64,000 bases of DNA from Shinisaurus crocodilurus (lineage: Eukaryota; Chordata; Lepidosauria; Squamata; Shinisauridae): assembly GCA_021292165.1 (NCBI GenBank), contig CM037883.1, positions 5,930,934-5,994,933 of the forward strand, read 5' to 3'. Below are positions 11,276-24,120 of the stretch, piece by piece; position 1 is the stretch's first letter; each line of letters begins with the position of its first letter. Under the pieces are notes generated by a model. It saw only the letters and a program-made list of their open reading frames with translations. It searched no databases and was not told the DNA's origin. A program made the position numbers and the translations under genes.

Positions 11276-11554
11276 TGAGCGGGTGTTAGGGATCTGCGGA
11301 CCTTGTTAAACCTGGTCCACCTGCATTTCGTAGATCATCAGGTGCCTTTTGTTCCATTGTCTGCTCATTGATGGAATCGGATTTTGCGTATTTGCGCAAG
11401 GTCACACTTGCGCAAATTCGCACTTCCAAAATTGCGCAAATCCCTCGCAAAATACACACATCCCCCCCCCCCATGTGCAATTTCACACTTTGGGTCTGTG
11501 GGGGGAAATGATTTTTGGTCGGTGTTTTTTTTAATTTGCCATCAAAATGGCAAA

Positions 11555-12458
11555 TGCGGTTCAGTGTAAGCAAGTGTAAAGTAATGCATGTTGGGGTGAA
11601 AAATCCCAATTTCCAAGTATAAGCTGATGGGATCTGAGCTAGCAGTGACTGACCAAGAAAGAGAACTTGGGGTTGTGGTGAACAGCTCAATGAAAATGTC
11701 AACCCAGTGTGTAGCTGCTGTGCAAAAGGCAAACTCCATGTTAGGCATAATTAGGAAAGGAACTGAAAATAAAACTGCCATTATCATACTGCCCTTATAC
11801 AAATCTATAGTATGACTGCACTTAGAATATTGTGTACAGTTCTGGTCACATCACCTAAAAAAGGGCATTGTAAAGTTGGGGGAAGTGCAGAAAAGTGATC
11901 AAGGGGCTGGAGCAACTCCCCTAGGAGGAAAGGTTACAGCAGCTGGAATTGTTTCGCTTAGAAAAAAGGAGAGCAAGGGGAGACATGATGGAGGCGTACA
12001 AAATTATGCATGGTGTGGAGAAAGTGGACAGGGAGACAATTTTCTTCCTCTCCCATAATACTAGAACCCAACGGGGTCATCCCATGAAACTGAATAGTGG
12101 GAGATTCAGGGCAAATAAAAGGAAGTACTTCTTCACACAGCACATAGTTAAACTATGGAATTCACTTCCACAGGATATAGTGATGGCCACCAATTTGGAG
12201 GGCTTTAAAAGGGGATTGGACAAATTCATGGAGGAGAAGGCTATCAATAGCTACTAGTCCTGATGGCTCTATGCTACCTCCAGTATCAGAGGCAGTATGC
12301 CTATGTACTCCAGTTGCTGGGGAAGTGGGTGGGAAGGTGCTGTTGCACTCATGTGGTATCCCGTAGGCAGCTGGTTGGCCTCTGTGTGAACAGAATGCTG
12401 GGCTGGATGGACCCTTGGTCTGATCCAGCATGGCTCTTCTTATGTCCTTATGTTCTTA
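11555..12458 (+). mobile_element. L2/CR1-clade LINE, 3' portion with RT C-terminal remnant
   Basis: About 900 bp of LINE 3' end. The frame at 11949-12257 translates to MFRLEKRRARGDMMEAYKIM, then KYFFTQHIVKLWNSLPQDIV and FKRGLDKFMEEKAI, the typical C-terminus of an L2/CR1-type reverse-transcriptase protein. The 3' UTR runs to tcttatgtccttatgttctt. The element is 5' truncated and frameshifted near 11940, so it cannot encode a working protein. Confidence 0.88.
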
Positions 12459-12467
12459 AGTAGGAAC

Positions 12468-12530
12468 TAGAACCCGGATCTCCTGAGTCTCAGTCCAACA
12501 CTCTAACCACTACACCACAGTAGCTCACTG
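12468..12530 (-). mobile_element. tRNA-derived SINE fragment (type A)
   Basis: Contains the inverse of the head with a pol III B-box-like ggttctagttcc and the ttagagtgttgg segment, directly after the L2 copy. Confidence 0.75.
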
Positions 12531-13602
12531 ACATTGTTCTTAGAATGGTGAAGCTGCTCTTTAGTTAGGCACCACAGCTAGCTGGGAAGTGAATTTTTTA
12601 GATGGCTTGGCTCACTTGTACAAGTCACCTGAGCAGATGACCCTGAGGTGCTGGTTAGGGACTCACTGATGGTCTCTAGCCTTGGGGCTCTGAAAATCCT
12701 GGAGCCTGCCCTGCAGAAACACACCTGGGAGAGTCCATATAAATGACTTAAGTGGAGTTTAGTTGGGCAGTTATGTTATTTCTAGGCTTATGGGGATGGA
12801 AAGTGCAACTCTATTTCATCTCTTCAACTTTCTCCTTTTTAAATAAAAATTCTGGGGCCCGAGGGGGAAAAACACATTGCAAAATGTCAGCTCCAATATC
12901 CATCTGTATCTCTGTCATGTATTCCGTAAATGACCTCTTTGTACTGGTATAAAACGCATTGTAAAAGTTAGTTCATGCCATTACTGTTAAATTTTAATCC
13001 AAATGTACTGTTGTGGATTTCTGACACTAGCAGTTGTAGGCAGTGGGTCTCTGTTGGAAGTATGCGGCATTAAAAGGAAGCAAATTGAGGCTGACGTAAA
13101 TCTGCAATTTCTCTTGCAAGCGCTGATTGCGTCTTGTGTGTTTCTAACACCAGACTGCTGCTGTTACGGTTCTGCATGCCCCGTTTGTTTAATTCCATCG
13201 GCATCATGTCGATTTGGGGAGGGGGAGGGTTATTAGGATTCACTGGGACTGGAGCGATGATTTGAACTATTTCCCCCCCAGTGGAATAATAATTACTTCT
13301 TATAGAGAGTGTTGCCATTTAGGTGGATCTCCTGGTGTCATATTAATAAGGACGCTGTCTCTGTCTGCTTAGAAGAAAGTTTAGTGGCCTACGTGCCTCT
13401 CCCCCCCCCAAAAAAAGTGTTTACTTTCTGCATTGTTGAGAGAACATTTTAAATGATGATTGATTTATATGCACCCATGCCAGTCTAATTTGAAAAGTTG
13501 ACCAGAATTGCTTGTAGCCAAAGGAGGAAGACTGAGATCTTGCACACAGGTTGAAGTCAATGGGATTTAAACAGCCCCCTCTCCCCCAGATCTGCTATTA
13601 GC

Positions 13603-13628
13603 ACCACACACACACACACACACACACA
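13603..13628. repeat. (CA)n microsatellite
   Basis: About 13 CA units. Confidence 0.95.
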
Positions 13629-15180
13629 AGAAGACAGATATATCTATATTGGGCCAGACATTTTTTCCCCGTTCTTTGGAGGTGAGGGCTAATAGAAGTT
13701 GCCAGGGGGCAATTTGGATGGGGAAAATGGCGTGTGCGGTGGCGGGGGGAGGTTAAACAGTCCCTCCTGCAGCGCCCCTACTCTGATCAAGATCTATACA
13801 CACACCTGCGCAACTACTTTAAAATGAAACAAAGGTGAGGCAATCTGATCCCAGATCTCCTGGACGCATCCCTTTTGGCCCAATATACACATCAGACAAT
13901 TGCCTTCCTTTTGAGAATGCTTCCTTTTAGCCTAACGAAGGCCAGAACTGATGCTTGCTTGGCTCCTTCCTGGTTTCCCAGGTCTGGCATTTGCCATTTA
14001 ATGTGTATGCACAGGTGGAGGCATTTGCAGGGGAGAAGCCGTGCCCCGAAAGAGTGCATAATAACACTCTCCCCTACTTGACACTTTCCCCTGGCTTCCC
14101 CTCCTCAGGCTCCTGGACTAGAAAGAAGTCTTGCTGGGGAGAAGAAGAAGAAGAAGAAGGGGAGAAAAGTGGGGGAGAGGGGCTGCGGGGTTGATCACCC
14201 CTCCCACCTGCCATTTCCCCCTGCAAATGCATTCATGGTCGGTGGCAAATGCAGGGTTGGAAATCCCATGTTTGCTGCGGAACATCCACTTCTGGCCTAG
14301 GAATGATTGTAGAACTAGCAAAATGCATTATAGAAGGTTGGGTGTGGATGGATGGAGGGAGAATATCTTGCAAACCAGGGTCGGGGGTAGAGGGCAGGTT
14401 CATTTTCACCTCCACGATGCCCCACCGGGCAACATCTTAGGTTTTCCCACAGAAGTGAATGACATCCATTTATTTATATGGGTGAAAGTAAATGGGTATG
14501 CTGAGGGATAGGAGCTAAACCTGATGGATTCCCTGCCACTAAGAATCAAGAGTGCTCTATCTACACCAGGAGTAGGTGACGGAGTACCCATGGGCACCAG
14601 TGTACCCCCAAACACATTTCTTGGCATCCATCAAGGTATCCTACCTATCCCACTTTAAAAAAAATATTAACACATTTTCTTACTGGCAGCTGGTATTGCT
14701 GTGAATAGGTTTCTGTTGGTGCTGAAAACCTGTGGGTTCAAAGGAGATGTTTGGTGTATTGAGGCTCAGACCCCACGTCTGCCTTGTCTTTGGCGGCAGG
14801 TTACTTGTCCTTTGCCATGCCTTGCATGGCAGCCATTTTGGGTTGATGCCCACGACAGTTTCTCAAATTGCCAAATGTCCCCACGGGCCAAAAAAAGGTT
14901 GCCTACCCTGGTCTACATAGCCCTACCTTTTCATCTGCATAGCTCTACCTTGCTTTCTGTTTCTGGTCACACAGAGCGAGACAGAATGTCGGAAGATACT
15001 TAACCAATTTCTTCCCTGCAAGGATTCTTTGGTTTTAAAAAAAAATTAAAAATAAGTGGAAACACGCTTTGCTTAACAGCCTCCCGTTTATTTTCAAATT
15101 CCACCTGCTCTCCGGTAAAGACATATGAAATTCCCGAGAGCCATTCTTATTAACTTGTGCAATTTCCCAAAAACAATTAC

Positions 15181-15638
15181 AGTGCAATCCTGTGGCCACT
15201 AGACAGTGTCTAGACGGCCATAGGATTTTCCGGAGACCCAGTTACAGGGTCGGAAAATCGCTCTGGCCTCGTAGCTGGGTCTTTGTGCTCGGTGCGCCCT
15301 CCCCCCCCCCCACAGCTGGCGTGGAAAGAACCACACCTACTGCATCTCCAAGGTCACACAAGCAACCCTGGAGATGGGATTTAGTGGTCATTCCAGGGGA
15401 GGGGAGAAGACAGGCGCTACCAAGATACAAGGTATCCTGGTGCCACCTCCTCAACCTCCTCCTCTCCCACTCCGAAGAGCCTCAGCTAGATGGCTGAAAA
15501 CGGCCGTCTAGCTGTGTTGTAGGGCAAGAGGAACAAGGAGGCAATCTTCGCCTCTGTGCTGCTCCTTCCCTCCATAGGATGCCCATAATCCTTTGAGTTC
15601 AGAGACTTATGGGCAATTCCCATTGGATTGTGCCCTTG
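15181..15638. mobile_element. Putative non-autonomous DNA element with 'caatcc' ends
   Basis: The left end agtgcaatcctgtggccac and right end cccattggattgtgccct are loosely inverted. Internal tctagacggcca / ggccgtctag inverted blocks are also seen at 48143-48573 and at 50069-50215, so this is a repeated family. Confidence 0.6.
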
Positions 15639-16452
15639 GTCAATTTGATGATATAGGCAAAAAGTATCCAAATAAGCTTCAAATCAAACTGCATTCCAAA
15701 TTTCCAGTTCCTAGGGGAATTTCATTCTGGGGCTTCCAGCAATACATTTTCAACATTTCGTTTCTAATTATGGTACCTAGTGCAAAAGTTGTATTTAAAA
15801 TTAGAAAAATGCCTGGAGGAAAATACACAGGGGAGTCTAGTGGAAGACAATATGGGCCTGTATCTATGCAGGCTTATGTCATACTGCGAAAGATCTAGCT
15901 GCAATATCAATACTAGTAGTAAGTAAATTAATTTATTTGGCCAAAGCCCAAAACAACAGTACTGAACTATCAATATAAAATAAAATCTGAAAGGAACAGG
16001 ACTTGCATAGGTGTATCATATATGGATTTGTTTGAACCGTAGGTCATGGCAAAACCCATAATTTGATAAACTGGATACAGAATGTCAAAACGTATACAGT
16101 CATTGATCATTAGAACAAACTACAACGGAGAGCTGGGGAAGCTCTGGCAAACACAATCTGCTGTGAAGGCATATAAAGCCATCTTTTCAATTGTGTGTAT
16201 TGTTGTTAGATGGCAGAAATCAATGTTGTTGATTCAACTAAAATAAAAGGATGGCAAGAAACCATTGAATGAATGAATGAATTCTTTATTTGCATCAGCC
16301 ACTGGCCTTAGCAGAAGAAACCATTGTAGCTATCTGTATCATCTCCTTATGAATAGAGCAACTCAACGGAGATTGGGGTAAATCTACGTCCTCCCCACAA
16401 CATCGCTATCAAACCTTGCTATGTGTGTGTGTCTCTGTTGGTTTGTTTCCAG

Positions 16453-16605
16453 ATGGAGAACAAGCAAAAGAAGAGCGACAGCATCCAAACAGATCTCAGC
16501 TGGGCAGCCTTTCTCGGGTGTGATGCCACTTCACATGGTAGATTGGGTTCTGGCAGTAGCTCCAGTCCATGTACACCAGCTTTGCAAAGAGCGGTGATGA
16601 CTCAG
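16453..16605 (+). CDS. NRK: Exon 5: Ser-rich intermediate-region exon
   Basis: Residues 205-255, 51 codons, phase 0 to 0. The acceptor is tgtttccag and the donor cag|gtagga. The peptide runs from MENKQKKSDSIQTDLSW to SPCTPALQRAVMTQ and is Ser/Gly rich, resembling the disordered intermediate domain of the family without a clear residue-level match. The exon is supported by good splice sites, compatible phase and an open frame. An additional exon between this one and 21656 cannot be excluded, since both flanks are phase 0. Confidence 0.75.
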
Positions 16606-17283
16606 GTAGGAGATTCTCATCATTCCTTTGATTAGAAAAGTCTCTGAGATGGTTCAGGCAGAATGCCAGACAATGGTTTGTTCGTTGTGATGTCCAAACC
16701 AACACCATCCAAAGAAACCATAGTTTGTGAGTGGCCACCAAACCAGGATCTTAAACCAGGATCTTTGCAAACCTCAGTATGGGCAAACTAAGTTTTTGAA
16801 TTGCATCTCCACCCACAAAACTATGGTTTAGGCTTGCAGGGGTGGGCAATGTATGGCCCTCCAGATATTTTGACCTACAACTCCCATGATCCCTCACCAG
16901 TGGCTGTGGTGGCTTGGGCTACTATGCCCAAACATCTGGAGGGCCACAAGTTGCCCATCCTGGTTTAGGATGTTGAAATGTCCTTGGAGACTACTGTTTG
17001 GGGGTAGCATCTAAGGTTCTCAAGGAAGATGGAGAAAGAGGAAAACCACACAAACCATGGGCTGCTTGTACATCTGGATCACAAATCTGAATTTGGAGTC
17101 GAAACTATTCAAGTTGCGTGGTCTTGTTTAAAAAGCATTCAGTCCAATCCAAAATTGCTTTGATGTCCGAGGGAGAGCTGAGCACAGAGCACAGGGAACG
17201 GGCTCTCTGGAGGAAGACAGCATTTGAAAACTACTGCTCTAGTATTCCAGATCCTTTCAAAAGTTGGTCAGTCTCCTAAGGGA

Positions 17284-17428
17284 GAAACTATTGCTCGGTG
17301 GAAAAGCAGATATTTTGCATGCAGAAGATCCCAGGTTCAGTTCCTGGAATCTCCAGTTTAAAAGGATCTCAGGTTGCAAATGACAGGAAACACTTCTCCC
17401 TGCCTGAGACCCTGGACAAGTCTGGGCT
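17284..17428 (+). mobile_element. tRNA-derived SINE (type B)
   Basis: Contains ttttgcatgcagaagatccc and caggttcagttcctgg (B-box-like), then a body ending in tgggctagat. Other copies: 36947-37142, 44040-44215, 45941-46316 and 49122-49352. Confidence 0.75.
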
Positions 17429-17442
17429 AGATAGAAAAGAGG

Positions 17443-17690
17443 GCCTGTGTGGCGTAGTGGTGAGAGTGTTGGACTGGGACTCGGGAGAAGCAAGTTCTAG
17501 TCCCCCCGCCCAGCCATGAAGCTCACTGGGTGACTTTGGGCCAGTCACTGACTCTAAGCCTAACCTACCTCATGGGTTGTTGTGAAGAGAGGAAGAGGAG
17601 GAGGATTATGCAAGCTGTCTTGGGTTCACTGCAGGAAAAAAAAAGGTAGGATATTAAATAAATGAATGAATGAATGAATGAATGTGATTT
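17443..17690 (+). mobile_element. tRNA-derived SINE (type A), nearly full length
   Basis: The head gtgtggcgtagtggtgaga (A box) and gcaagttctagtcc (B box) are followed by a body with gctcactgggtgactttggg and a tail of aaggtaggatattaaataaa plus a gaat repeat. These are the pol III promoter parts expected of an active-type SINE, though the copy is diverged. Confidence 0.85.
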
Positions 17691-18025
17691 GACCTGGTAT
17701 ATGGCAGCATATGTTTCCTTTCTTTTAACCCCAAACCTGCAAACTAGGTGGCATAGCAACCAAAATGTATCAGATTATATATATATAAAATTTTATATAT
17801 AAAATTCTTTACTGCTGAAAATTTTACTCCCTCCTCCAAACATCTATTAATTTTTTTAAGCCCATTTTGAATTGGGCAATCCAGCATTTTCATCCCTTGC
17901 ATTTTCTGTGTTCCACAGAAGGAAAGTAAATCATAGGAAATAGAAAGTCAATCATATTTCTAAATATAAGGTTATGCTGTCCTGTAATTTTAACCAGATT
18001 CTGTGGTTGTCAAATCAATGAGAAG

Positions 18026-18027
18026 CC

Positions 18028-18066
<39 letters not shown>
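18026..18066. repeat. (CTTT)n microsatellite
   Basis: About ten ctttc-type units. Confidence 0.95.
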
Positions 18067-18068
<2 letters not shown>

Positions 18069-18239
18069 TCTGGCTCCCCCTTTATGGCCAAGAACCAGCC
18101 AGAACAGAGAAGTAAAAGGCTGGATTGGACTGTGACAATCAAGTGTTTGTTGATACTGCCATTTCCTGCTGAATGATAAGCCCAGATGTGTTGCAGGCAT
18201 AGCAGGGTCTGCTTCAATGACTGTTATTTGCAGCGACAT

Positions 18240-20200
18240 TAATGCCTGCCTGACTGGAGCAGTTCTAAGATATTATTTTTGCATGTTTCTCAGAAAGCTT
18301 TGGAACCCACTACAGGCTCTTGTATTTCCATTGGAAATATTTTATTGTACATAATTCATGTGGCACCGTAAATGTATCTTGTGTTTGGAGCAAGGAGGAC
18401 AAACTCTCTCTCCCAGGGGGCCGTGCTCCAGCAGTCACTGCAAGGGAGTGTCCCTCTTGTCAGCACAGGCTGTTGCTTCTCTGGGTCAGACCCAACTCCT
18501 GTTGAGGGCGGAGCTGAGGCAGAGAAATTCTACATCCAACAAGCAGAGAATCCTAGTTCCTCCTCTGTTTGATGAGCATCCTGACCTGGGAGCCTTCAAA
18601 GGGTCTCTCCTCCAGGTGTTAGGGTGTTTCTCTACCACTTGCTTCCATAGCAATGGGCAAGCGTTTCCAAACCCAGGGCAAGGAACTTGAATGATCCCTG
18701 GGCAATCAAAGACAAATCTTCTAGAAAAGGACCTGGACAAATCCACATACGCAGAGGTTTAGTCCAACCTTGGAATCTTCGTTGGAACCTCCGCATTACA
18801 TGGGTCCAGGTGTATCACATCTAAAAGTCACAACAGTTCCAAGCGTAAGTCCAGTGTAATCCCACACTCAGATTTCAACATCAGGTATAGGAATGTCCAA
18901 GAGTCAGGATCAGTCCAAGCCACCTGGCAACTCTGGGCTATCGACGATGAAGATTCATAATCTATAGCAAACAAGAATTCACGTTCTGTGAAAAGCATAG
19001 CAGTACTTTTCATGGCAGGTTCTTAACGATGACAAAGTTCAAGGGACAAGAATCCAAACTGGAAGAAGAGTTCATGTGAAGAGTGCTTCAAGAGGCTCCA
19101 GTGGTAGTAAGTCCAAACAGAGATTATTTTGGGCAGTGAAGATGAGAATGTTCCTAGCAAAGGTTCCCAGCCTGGGCATTTGCTTAAAAGGTGTGGCTGC
19201 GATATCCCTCCTCCTGAACAACCAAGGGATTTTAGCCCATCAACGAGGCACCTGCCCAAAAAGGGCATCTCCATTTGGCCCTCCTGAGTTGACACTTCAA
19301 CATATGTAACACCTCTGAAAACCACCCTGCTCTTCTGTTAGGTTTTCACAGGCAGGCTGCCAGCTTCCTTCTCTGCCAAGGCCAAAAGCTAGCAGCTGGA
19401 TGGGCATAATTTAACTCCTGCCTACTTTCCCCTGAGAACACTGACAGAGATAAACTCACACTGATTCTGACATTCCACAGTCTGAATAGGCCCAAACCCT
19501 TCCAGACCACTTCTGATCAGATTGTGCCCATAAACTATAAGGCCCACTGCAGCCACAACACCACTCATCTTGTCCACTCAGGTTACCAACGTAGTTATTG
19601 GCAGTCCTGACTTTCAAGCACTTTCAAGTAACTCGTTCATCTGTCCCTTTAGAACGGCGGCTTACAGTTCAGAATACCTTTTTAAGTATTTTGCTGAATC
19701 AGGCTCCAAGAAAATGATGGGCAGGCAGCGTGTTGATAACAGGCTTGAGAAAGCGTACTCTCACATACCAGGGCTAGCTGCTTTTGAGAACAGCTTGACT
19801 CTACTAACCGGTCTGGTATAAATAAATACTATCATTAGTTGCAATCATATTGGACAAAAAGGAGGAAAACAAGACTTTTAAGTACCATATTATTAGAGGC
19901 TGTACCTGCTGAAAAAGCTGTTTCGTGAAAAAGCTGAAATGTTTGCCAAGAACTGAGAGAAAGCAGCCAAGTGCCTTGCTGGATGAAAAGGGCCAAAGCA
20001 GAAGTTTTCAGGAAAATATTGCTTCCCTTAGCGTTACAGCAAGTACAGAGAAGATGTGGGTTCACATTTCTCTCCCCCCCCCCCTCCATTTCTTCTAACA
20101 GTGGTCAAGGAGCATCTTCAAGAAGTAATTGTTCCCATGAATAAGACTTCTGATGTTGAGATCCAGGGCCAGCGTTCGTACATGGGTTACAACAGCTGGG
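18240..20200. other. Intron 5 unique sequence
   Basis: I see no reliable exon or classifiable repeat. Open stretches near 19583 and 20101 follow AG dinucleotides but lack good donors. A C run occurs at 20075-20085. Confidence 0.5.
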
Positions 20201-20211
20201 ATTGTTTAGGC

Positions 20212-20433
20212 TATCAAGGGCCGCTAGTCCTGATGGCTATATGCTACCACCAGTATCGGAGGCAGTATGCCTATGTACAACAGTTGCTGGGGAACATGGG
20301 TGGGAGGGTGCTGTTGCACTCATCTTCTGCTTGTCGGCTGCCCACAGGAAGCTGGTTGGCCACTGTGTGACCAGAATGCTGGATGAGATGGATCTAGCGT
20401 GGCTCCTCCTACTAATGTTCTTATATCTAACAT
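20212..20433 (+). mobile_element. L2/CR1-clade LINE 3' UTR fragment
   Basis: Matches the last 220 bp of the 11555-12458 element: cgctagtcctgatggctata, ggaggcagtatgcctatgta, ggtgctgttgcactcat and a final gttcttat. Confidence 0.85.
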
Positions 20434-20574
20434 ACCTACAGTTCAGCCCATGGAGGCTATGATTCAAGTGAAAGATCAACAGAGGGTGGGGACAGGCACT
20501 TGGAAGGGTGGGGACAGGCACTGCAGGATGAAACTGAAATACCCTAAGTTTGCTTAGGATTTTGGCTTGAGCAG

Positions 20575-20838
20575 AATTATTTATTTATTTATTTATTTAT
20601 TATATTTATACCCCACCTTTTTTCCTGCAAGGAACCCAAGGCACCTTACATAACCATCCTCCTCCTCCTCTCCATTTTATCCTCACACAACAACCCTGTG
20701 AGGTAGGTTAGGCAGAGAGTCAATGACTGGTCCAAAGTCACCCAGTGAGTTTTATGGCCGAGCGGGGACTAGGACCCCGGATCTCCCGAGTCCCAGTCCA
20801 ACACTCTCACCACTACGCCACACTGGCTCTCACACCAG
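20575..20838 (-). mobile_element. tRNA-derived SINE (type A)
   Basis: Minus-strand copy: starts in the attt-rich tail at 20577, then ttttttcctgcaaggaaccc and gtcacccagtgag, and the head at about 20838 as gccacactggctc. Confidence 0.88.
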
Positions 20839-21655
20839 TTTTTTTTTGTTTTTTTTAAGGATTTCTTTGAAGTGTCATCATCGTGCCTTTAACCCCTTTT
20901 TATTCCTGCAAAATCTACCAGGGTAGCCTTAAGAGCTACAGGGGATAAAGAGGTCTAATTTTTATTTTTTATTTTTAAAAATTATTATTATTATTATTAT
21001 TTGCATTTGAAGGAGCAAGCTTGGAGCACAGCAGTTATCTGCGTGCTGTGACCCTAAATCATTTCTGACTCAGAGGAGAGAAATGTCTGCTAATGAATAA
21101 AGAATACCCCTTTTGAGAGCTCTGTTCCTTCTCAGCATGTGAGATCTGACAGAACAGCAGAACAAGATGGCATAGCTGCAGGCATTCCTCTCATATTTCT
21201 GCCAGGGCCATATCAGGATATAGGAACTGTATAAGCCCCATGAATCAGACTCACCGCATCAGTGGCGAGCGGCGAAGGGACAGGAAGATAGTCGTGGGTG
21301 CCTAGGGTGGACTGAAGCTATGGGAAGGGGGCTTTGCTGCTTTGAGTGTTGCCATATCTGTCAGAGACTTGGGCTTCAACCCAGTAGACTGAGTCTTCTA
21401 CAGTATGGTGAGATGTACGGATATTTCCATTTAAATGATCCTCGACATTTCTGAATTTGCATCCATGCATGTAAATTAACATATGCAAATGCTGTGCAAA
21501 TCACTGTCTCCTTTTTCTGGTGATGCACTAACTCTCTTTCGGGCGATCCATAAGTGGCCACCCTCCTGCCATATATGCTGATGGTACCGCTGCTGCTCCT
21601 GTCACTAATCATAGCAATGCATAATAAACTTGATGTTTGCTTTCTTTGCTTGAAG

Positions 21656-21787
21656 AATGAAAACCTACGGACCTGCCGAGATATGTATCATAGCAGTTCA
21701 TTGTCTGACGTGGCTGTAACACCACTAAGCCCTGGTCAGGATGATGTCTTTTGGAGTATATGTCAGACTGAAGAGCAACCTCCTAAG
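21656..21787 (+). CDS. NRK: Exon 6: intermediate region ending in PPK
   Basis: Residues 256-299, 44 codons, phase 0 to 0. It starts NENLRTCRDMYHSSS and ends SICQTEEQPPK. The end aligns with the paralogue motif WLRQEEDIPPK, which is likewise followed by VPQRTTS in the next exon, so the exon border itself is conserved. The acceptor is a pyrimidine tract then gaag; the donor is aag|gtattg. Confidence 0.87.
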
Positions 21788-22359
21788 GTATTGGAGAAGT
21801 CTCTGGGGCAAGTGGATTTTTTATGGGGGGGGGGGGGGGATGATATAAAACAGTGTTGTGCAAATGTTGTGTTTTTAAAAATATCAAAGTTCTGCTCCCA
21901 AATAAACTGAGTGCTGTATGTATGAAGAGAAAGTAGAGTCCTAAAACCCATGTAGATGATGAAACTTTGATGAAATGTGCCTGGATTTGCTTGTACTGTG
22001 TAATTTATTATTTGTGCTCCAGCCATGGGGAGAGCAAAGGACTCTGAAGTCTCACTTGCTTGCTGCCCACTAGAAGTTCCTATGCTTTTTTGAGATTTCA
22101 CCAAGTATTGTCCATGTATCTTCCAGCTTGTCATTGCAGCCCTGAAGATTAGATACTTTCTTCTAAAAATGAAAAGAAAGCTAAAATTCTCATGGCTCTG
22201 AATTCTGAGTGCATTACCAAATGCTGCATTTGTGTGGCATAAGTGCAGCATACAACAGAGCAGAGAGAAACTCCCATGAAATCAGTTTTATATTTGTTGG
22301 CAATGCAGCTCTGTTGACAGCCACCGGGTCTATGCTGTTTCTTTGGAAAACGAATAACA

Positions 22360-22537
22360 GCACAATTCTGTGCATGTTTACTTGGAAGTGAATCCCATTA
22401 TGTTCAATTGGGCTTGCTCCCTAGTAAATGTGTTTAGAGATGCAGTCTTAGGCTGCGATCCTGTGCCCATTTATCTGGGAACAAGCCCTATTGAATACAA
22501 GAGGGCTTCTGAATACACACGCATAGGATTGTACTGT
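22360..22537. mobile_element. Palindromic MITE ('gtttacttggaagt' type)
   Basis: Inverted halves around caattctgtgcatgtttactt and cgcataggattgtactgtgc, with internal gaatcccattatgttcaattg blocks. A related element occurs at 34408-34488 (cttcaatgggattgactccc). Confidence 0.6.
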
Positions 22538-22778
22538 GCATTTCTGAACTCAGTCCATGTATTAGTTGGTTTTATGAACCAAAACATGCCAAAATAATAG
22601 CAACTGTTCATTATACCAGTAATGTGATTGTATAAAATGGGTTACGTTTTTAATACTCTATGTACATCCTATCTCTTGCGGAGTTTGGGTGAGCCATACA
22701 ATTGTAAGTTAAGTTGGTGCTCCTTTAGTTTGTGTGTTTAAAAGTAGTGAACAAAAGCTTTTGCTTCATATCTTTAAG

Positions 22779-22846
22779 GTTCCTCAAAGAACAACCTCAA
22801 AATTTTATAACAAGGATCATCATGGCCATCAGAGTTACCCTTCAAG
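22779..22846 (+). CDS. NRK: Exon 7: VPQRTTS exon
   Basis: Residues 300-322. It begins VPQRTTS, identical to the TNIK/MINK1/MAP4K4 motif, then KFYNKDHHGHQSYPS. The acceptor is ctttaag and the donor aag|gtaagt, a strong consensus. It leaves in phase 2. It is short, but the exact family motif and phase make it secure. Confidence 0.92.
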
Positions 22847-22896
22847 GTAAGTTCCTTGGTGTTTCTTCCTGAAACTAACATTGATATATGTCTATG

Positions 22897-23033
22897 CAGC
22901 AGGGTTAGGGAACCTGTGGCTCTCCAGATGTTGGGCTACAACTTCCATCATCCCTGACCATTGGCCATGCTCGCTGGTACTAATAGGCATTGGAGTCCAA
23001 CATCATCTGGAGAGCCATAGATTCTCCACCCTT
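22897..23033. mobile_element. Palindromic MITE ('ggctctccagatgttgg' type)
   Basis: Arms gtggctctccagatgttgg and ccaacatcatctggagagcca flank a hairpin core; worn copy. Confidence 0.7.
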
Positions 23034-23039
23034 CAGACA

Positions 23040-23245
23040 GGGACAGTGTGGTGTAGAGGACAGACTGTTCTTCTTCTTGGACTGAGGAGACTGGGGTTCA
23101 AATCCCTGCTGGGCCATGGAGTTCACCTAGGCCAGCCAACATCTCTCATCCTATCCTACCCTGCAAGGTTGTTGTGAGGATTAAATTAGATTGGGCTCAC
23201 CTTGCACTCCTTGGAGGAAGAATGGGATTTATATAATAATGTCAA
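23040..23245 (+). mobile_element. tRNA-derived SINE (type A), diverged
   Basis: The head cagtgtggtgtagaggacag and B-box-like ggggttcaaatcccc-type segment are followed by aaggttgttgtgaggatta. Confidence 0.75.
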
Positions 23246-23294
23246 TATTTCTGGCAAAAGAGAAAACTGAAACAAGCTCATTAAATCAAAGCCA

Positions 23295-23592
23295 TAAGAA
23301 CATAAGAGCCATGCTGGAACAGACCAAGGGTCCATCTAGTCCAGCATTCTGTTCACACAGTGGCCAACTAGCTGCCCACAGGATCCCAGAAGCAGGACAT
23401 GAGTGCAACAGCACTCTCGCACCCATGTTCCCCAGCAACGGGTGTACATAGGCATACTGCCTATATAGAGGTAGCCTGTAGCCATCAGGACTAGTAGCCA
23501 TTGATAGCCTTATTCTCCATGAATTTGTCCAGTCCCCTTTTGAAGCCCTTCAAATGGGTGGCCATCACTACATCTTGTATTTCAAGGTGTAG
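23295..23592 (-). mobile_element. L2/CR1-clade LINE 3' fragment
   Basis: The plus strand begins cataagaacataagagccat and contains agaccaagggtccatctag and aatttgtccagtcccctttt, the reverse complement of the 11555-12458 element end. Confidence 0.88.
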
Positions 23593-24120
23593 TGATGGCC
23601 ACCAGCTTGTGTCTTCCCCAATGGCCGAATACATCACACTTTTAATTCAGAGTTGCATTTGGGTGTGAATACCAGCGGATTCATGCAGTATATTTTCCCC
23701 TCGTTTTTACAGAAGCAGAATATCTGAAGAGGGGGGGAAACCTAGCAACAGGCCAATCTAATCTGCAGGCCTGAACCTTTGCATTGGAAACAAGTTCCAC
23801 AACTCGATTCCTAATGAGCCCTGGCTTAAATTAACATCTGCTTCAACTCCAGGTTCTCCCCATAGCTCATGTGAATCCACCTCCAGGTTTGAAGGAGCTA
23901 TTCCCTTGGGCGTATAATGGTTGGTTAAGCCAGCCCTAAAAATTTGTTTCCAATACTCCCATCTTGACAGCTCCCTTAGCTTGTGGGCTAACTTTGTGCC
24001 CATGGGAGATACTTCTTGTTAGCAAGCAGTACAGTGAAAACATCCGGGTTGCCCAGGGATCATGATGGCTACCTATCCACACTGATACGATCGCATTAAT
24101 ATTCCACCTTTCCTCTAAGG

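Larger units (their letters stand above)
12531..16452. other. Intron 4, distal part
   Basis: No exon is recognised. It holds a (CA)n run at 13603-13628, a GAA-rich run at 14140-14160, a MITE-like element at 15181-15638 and otherwise featureless unique sequence. From 16270 a gaat repeat precedes a short element resembling the end of a LINE (ctttatttgcatcagccac). Confidence 0.6.

Noticed and set aside
11949..12257. Independent host gene of 102 aa
   Set aside because: It is the C-terminal remnant of an L2/CR1-type reverse-transcriptase protein; the same sequence recurs in other copies.
19583..19690. Possible extra exon VTNVVIGSPDFQALSS between exons 5 and 6
   Set aside because: It has a plausible acceptor, but no good donor where the frame would need it and no family motif.
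20101..20170. Possible exon starting VVKEHLQEVIV
   Set aside because: The acceptor has a good C-rich tract but no GT donor follows in frame before the L2 fragment.
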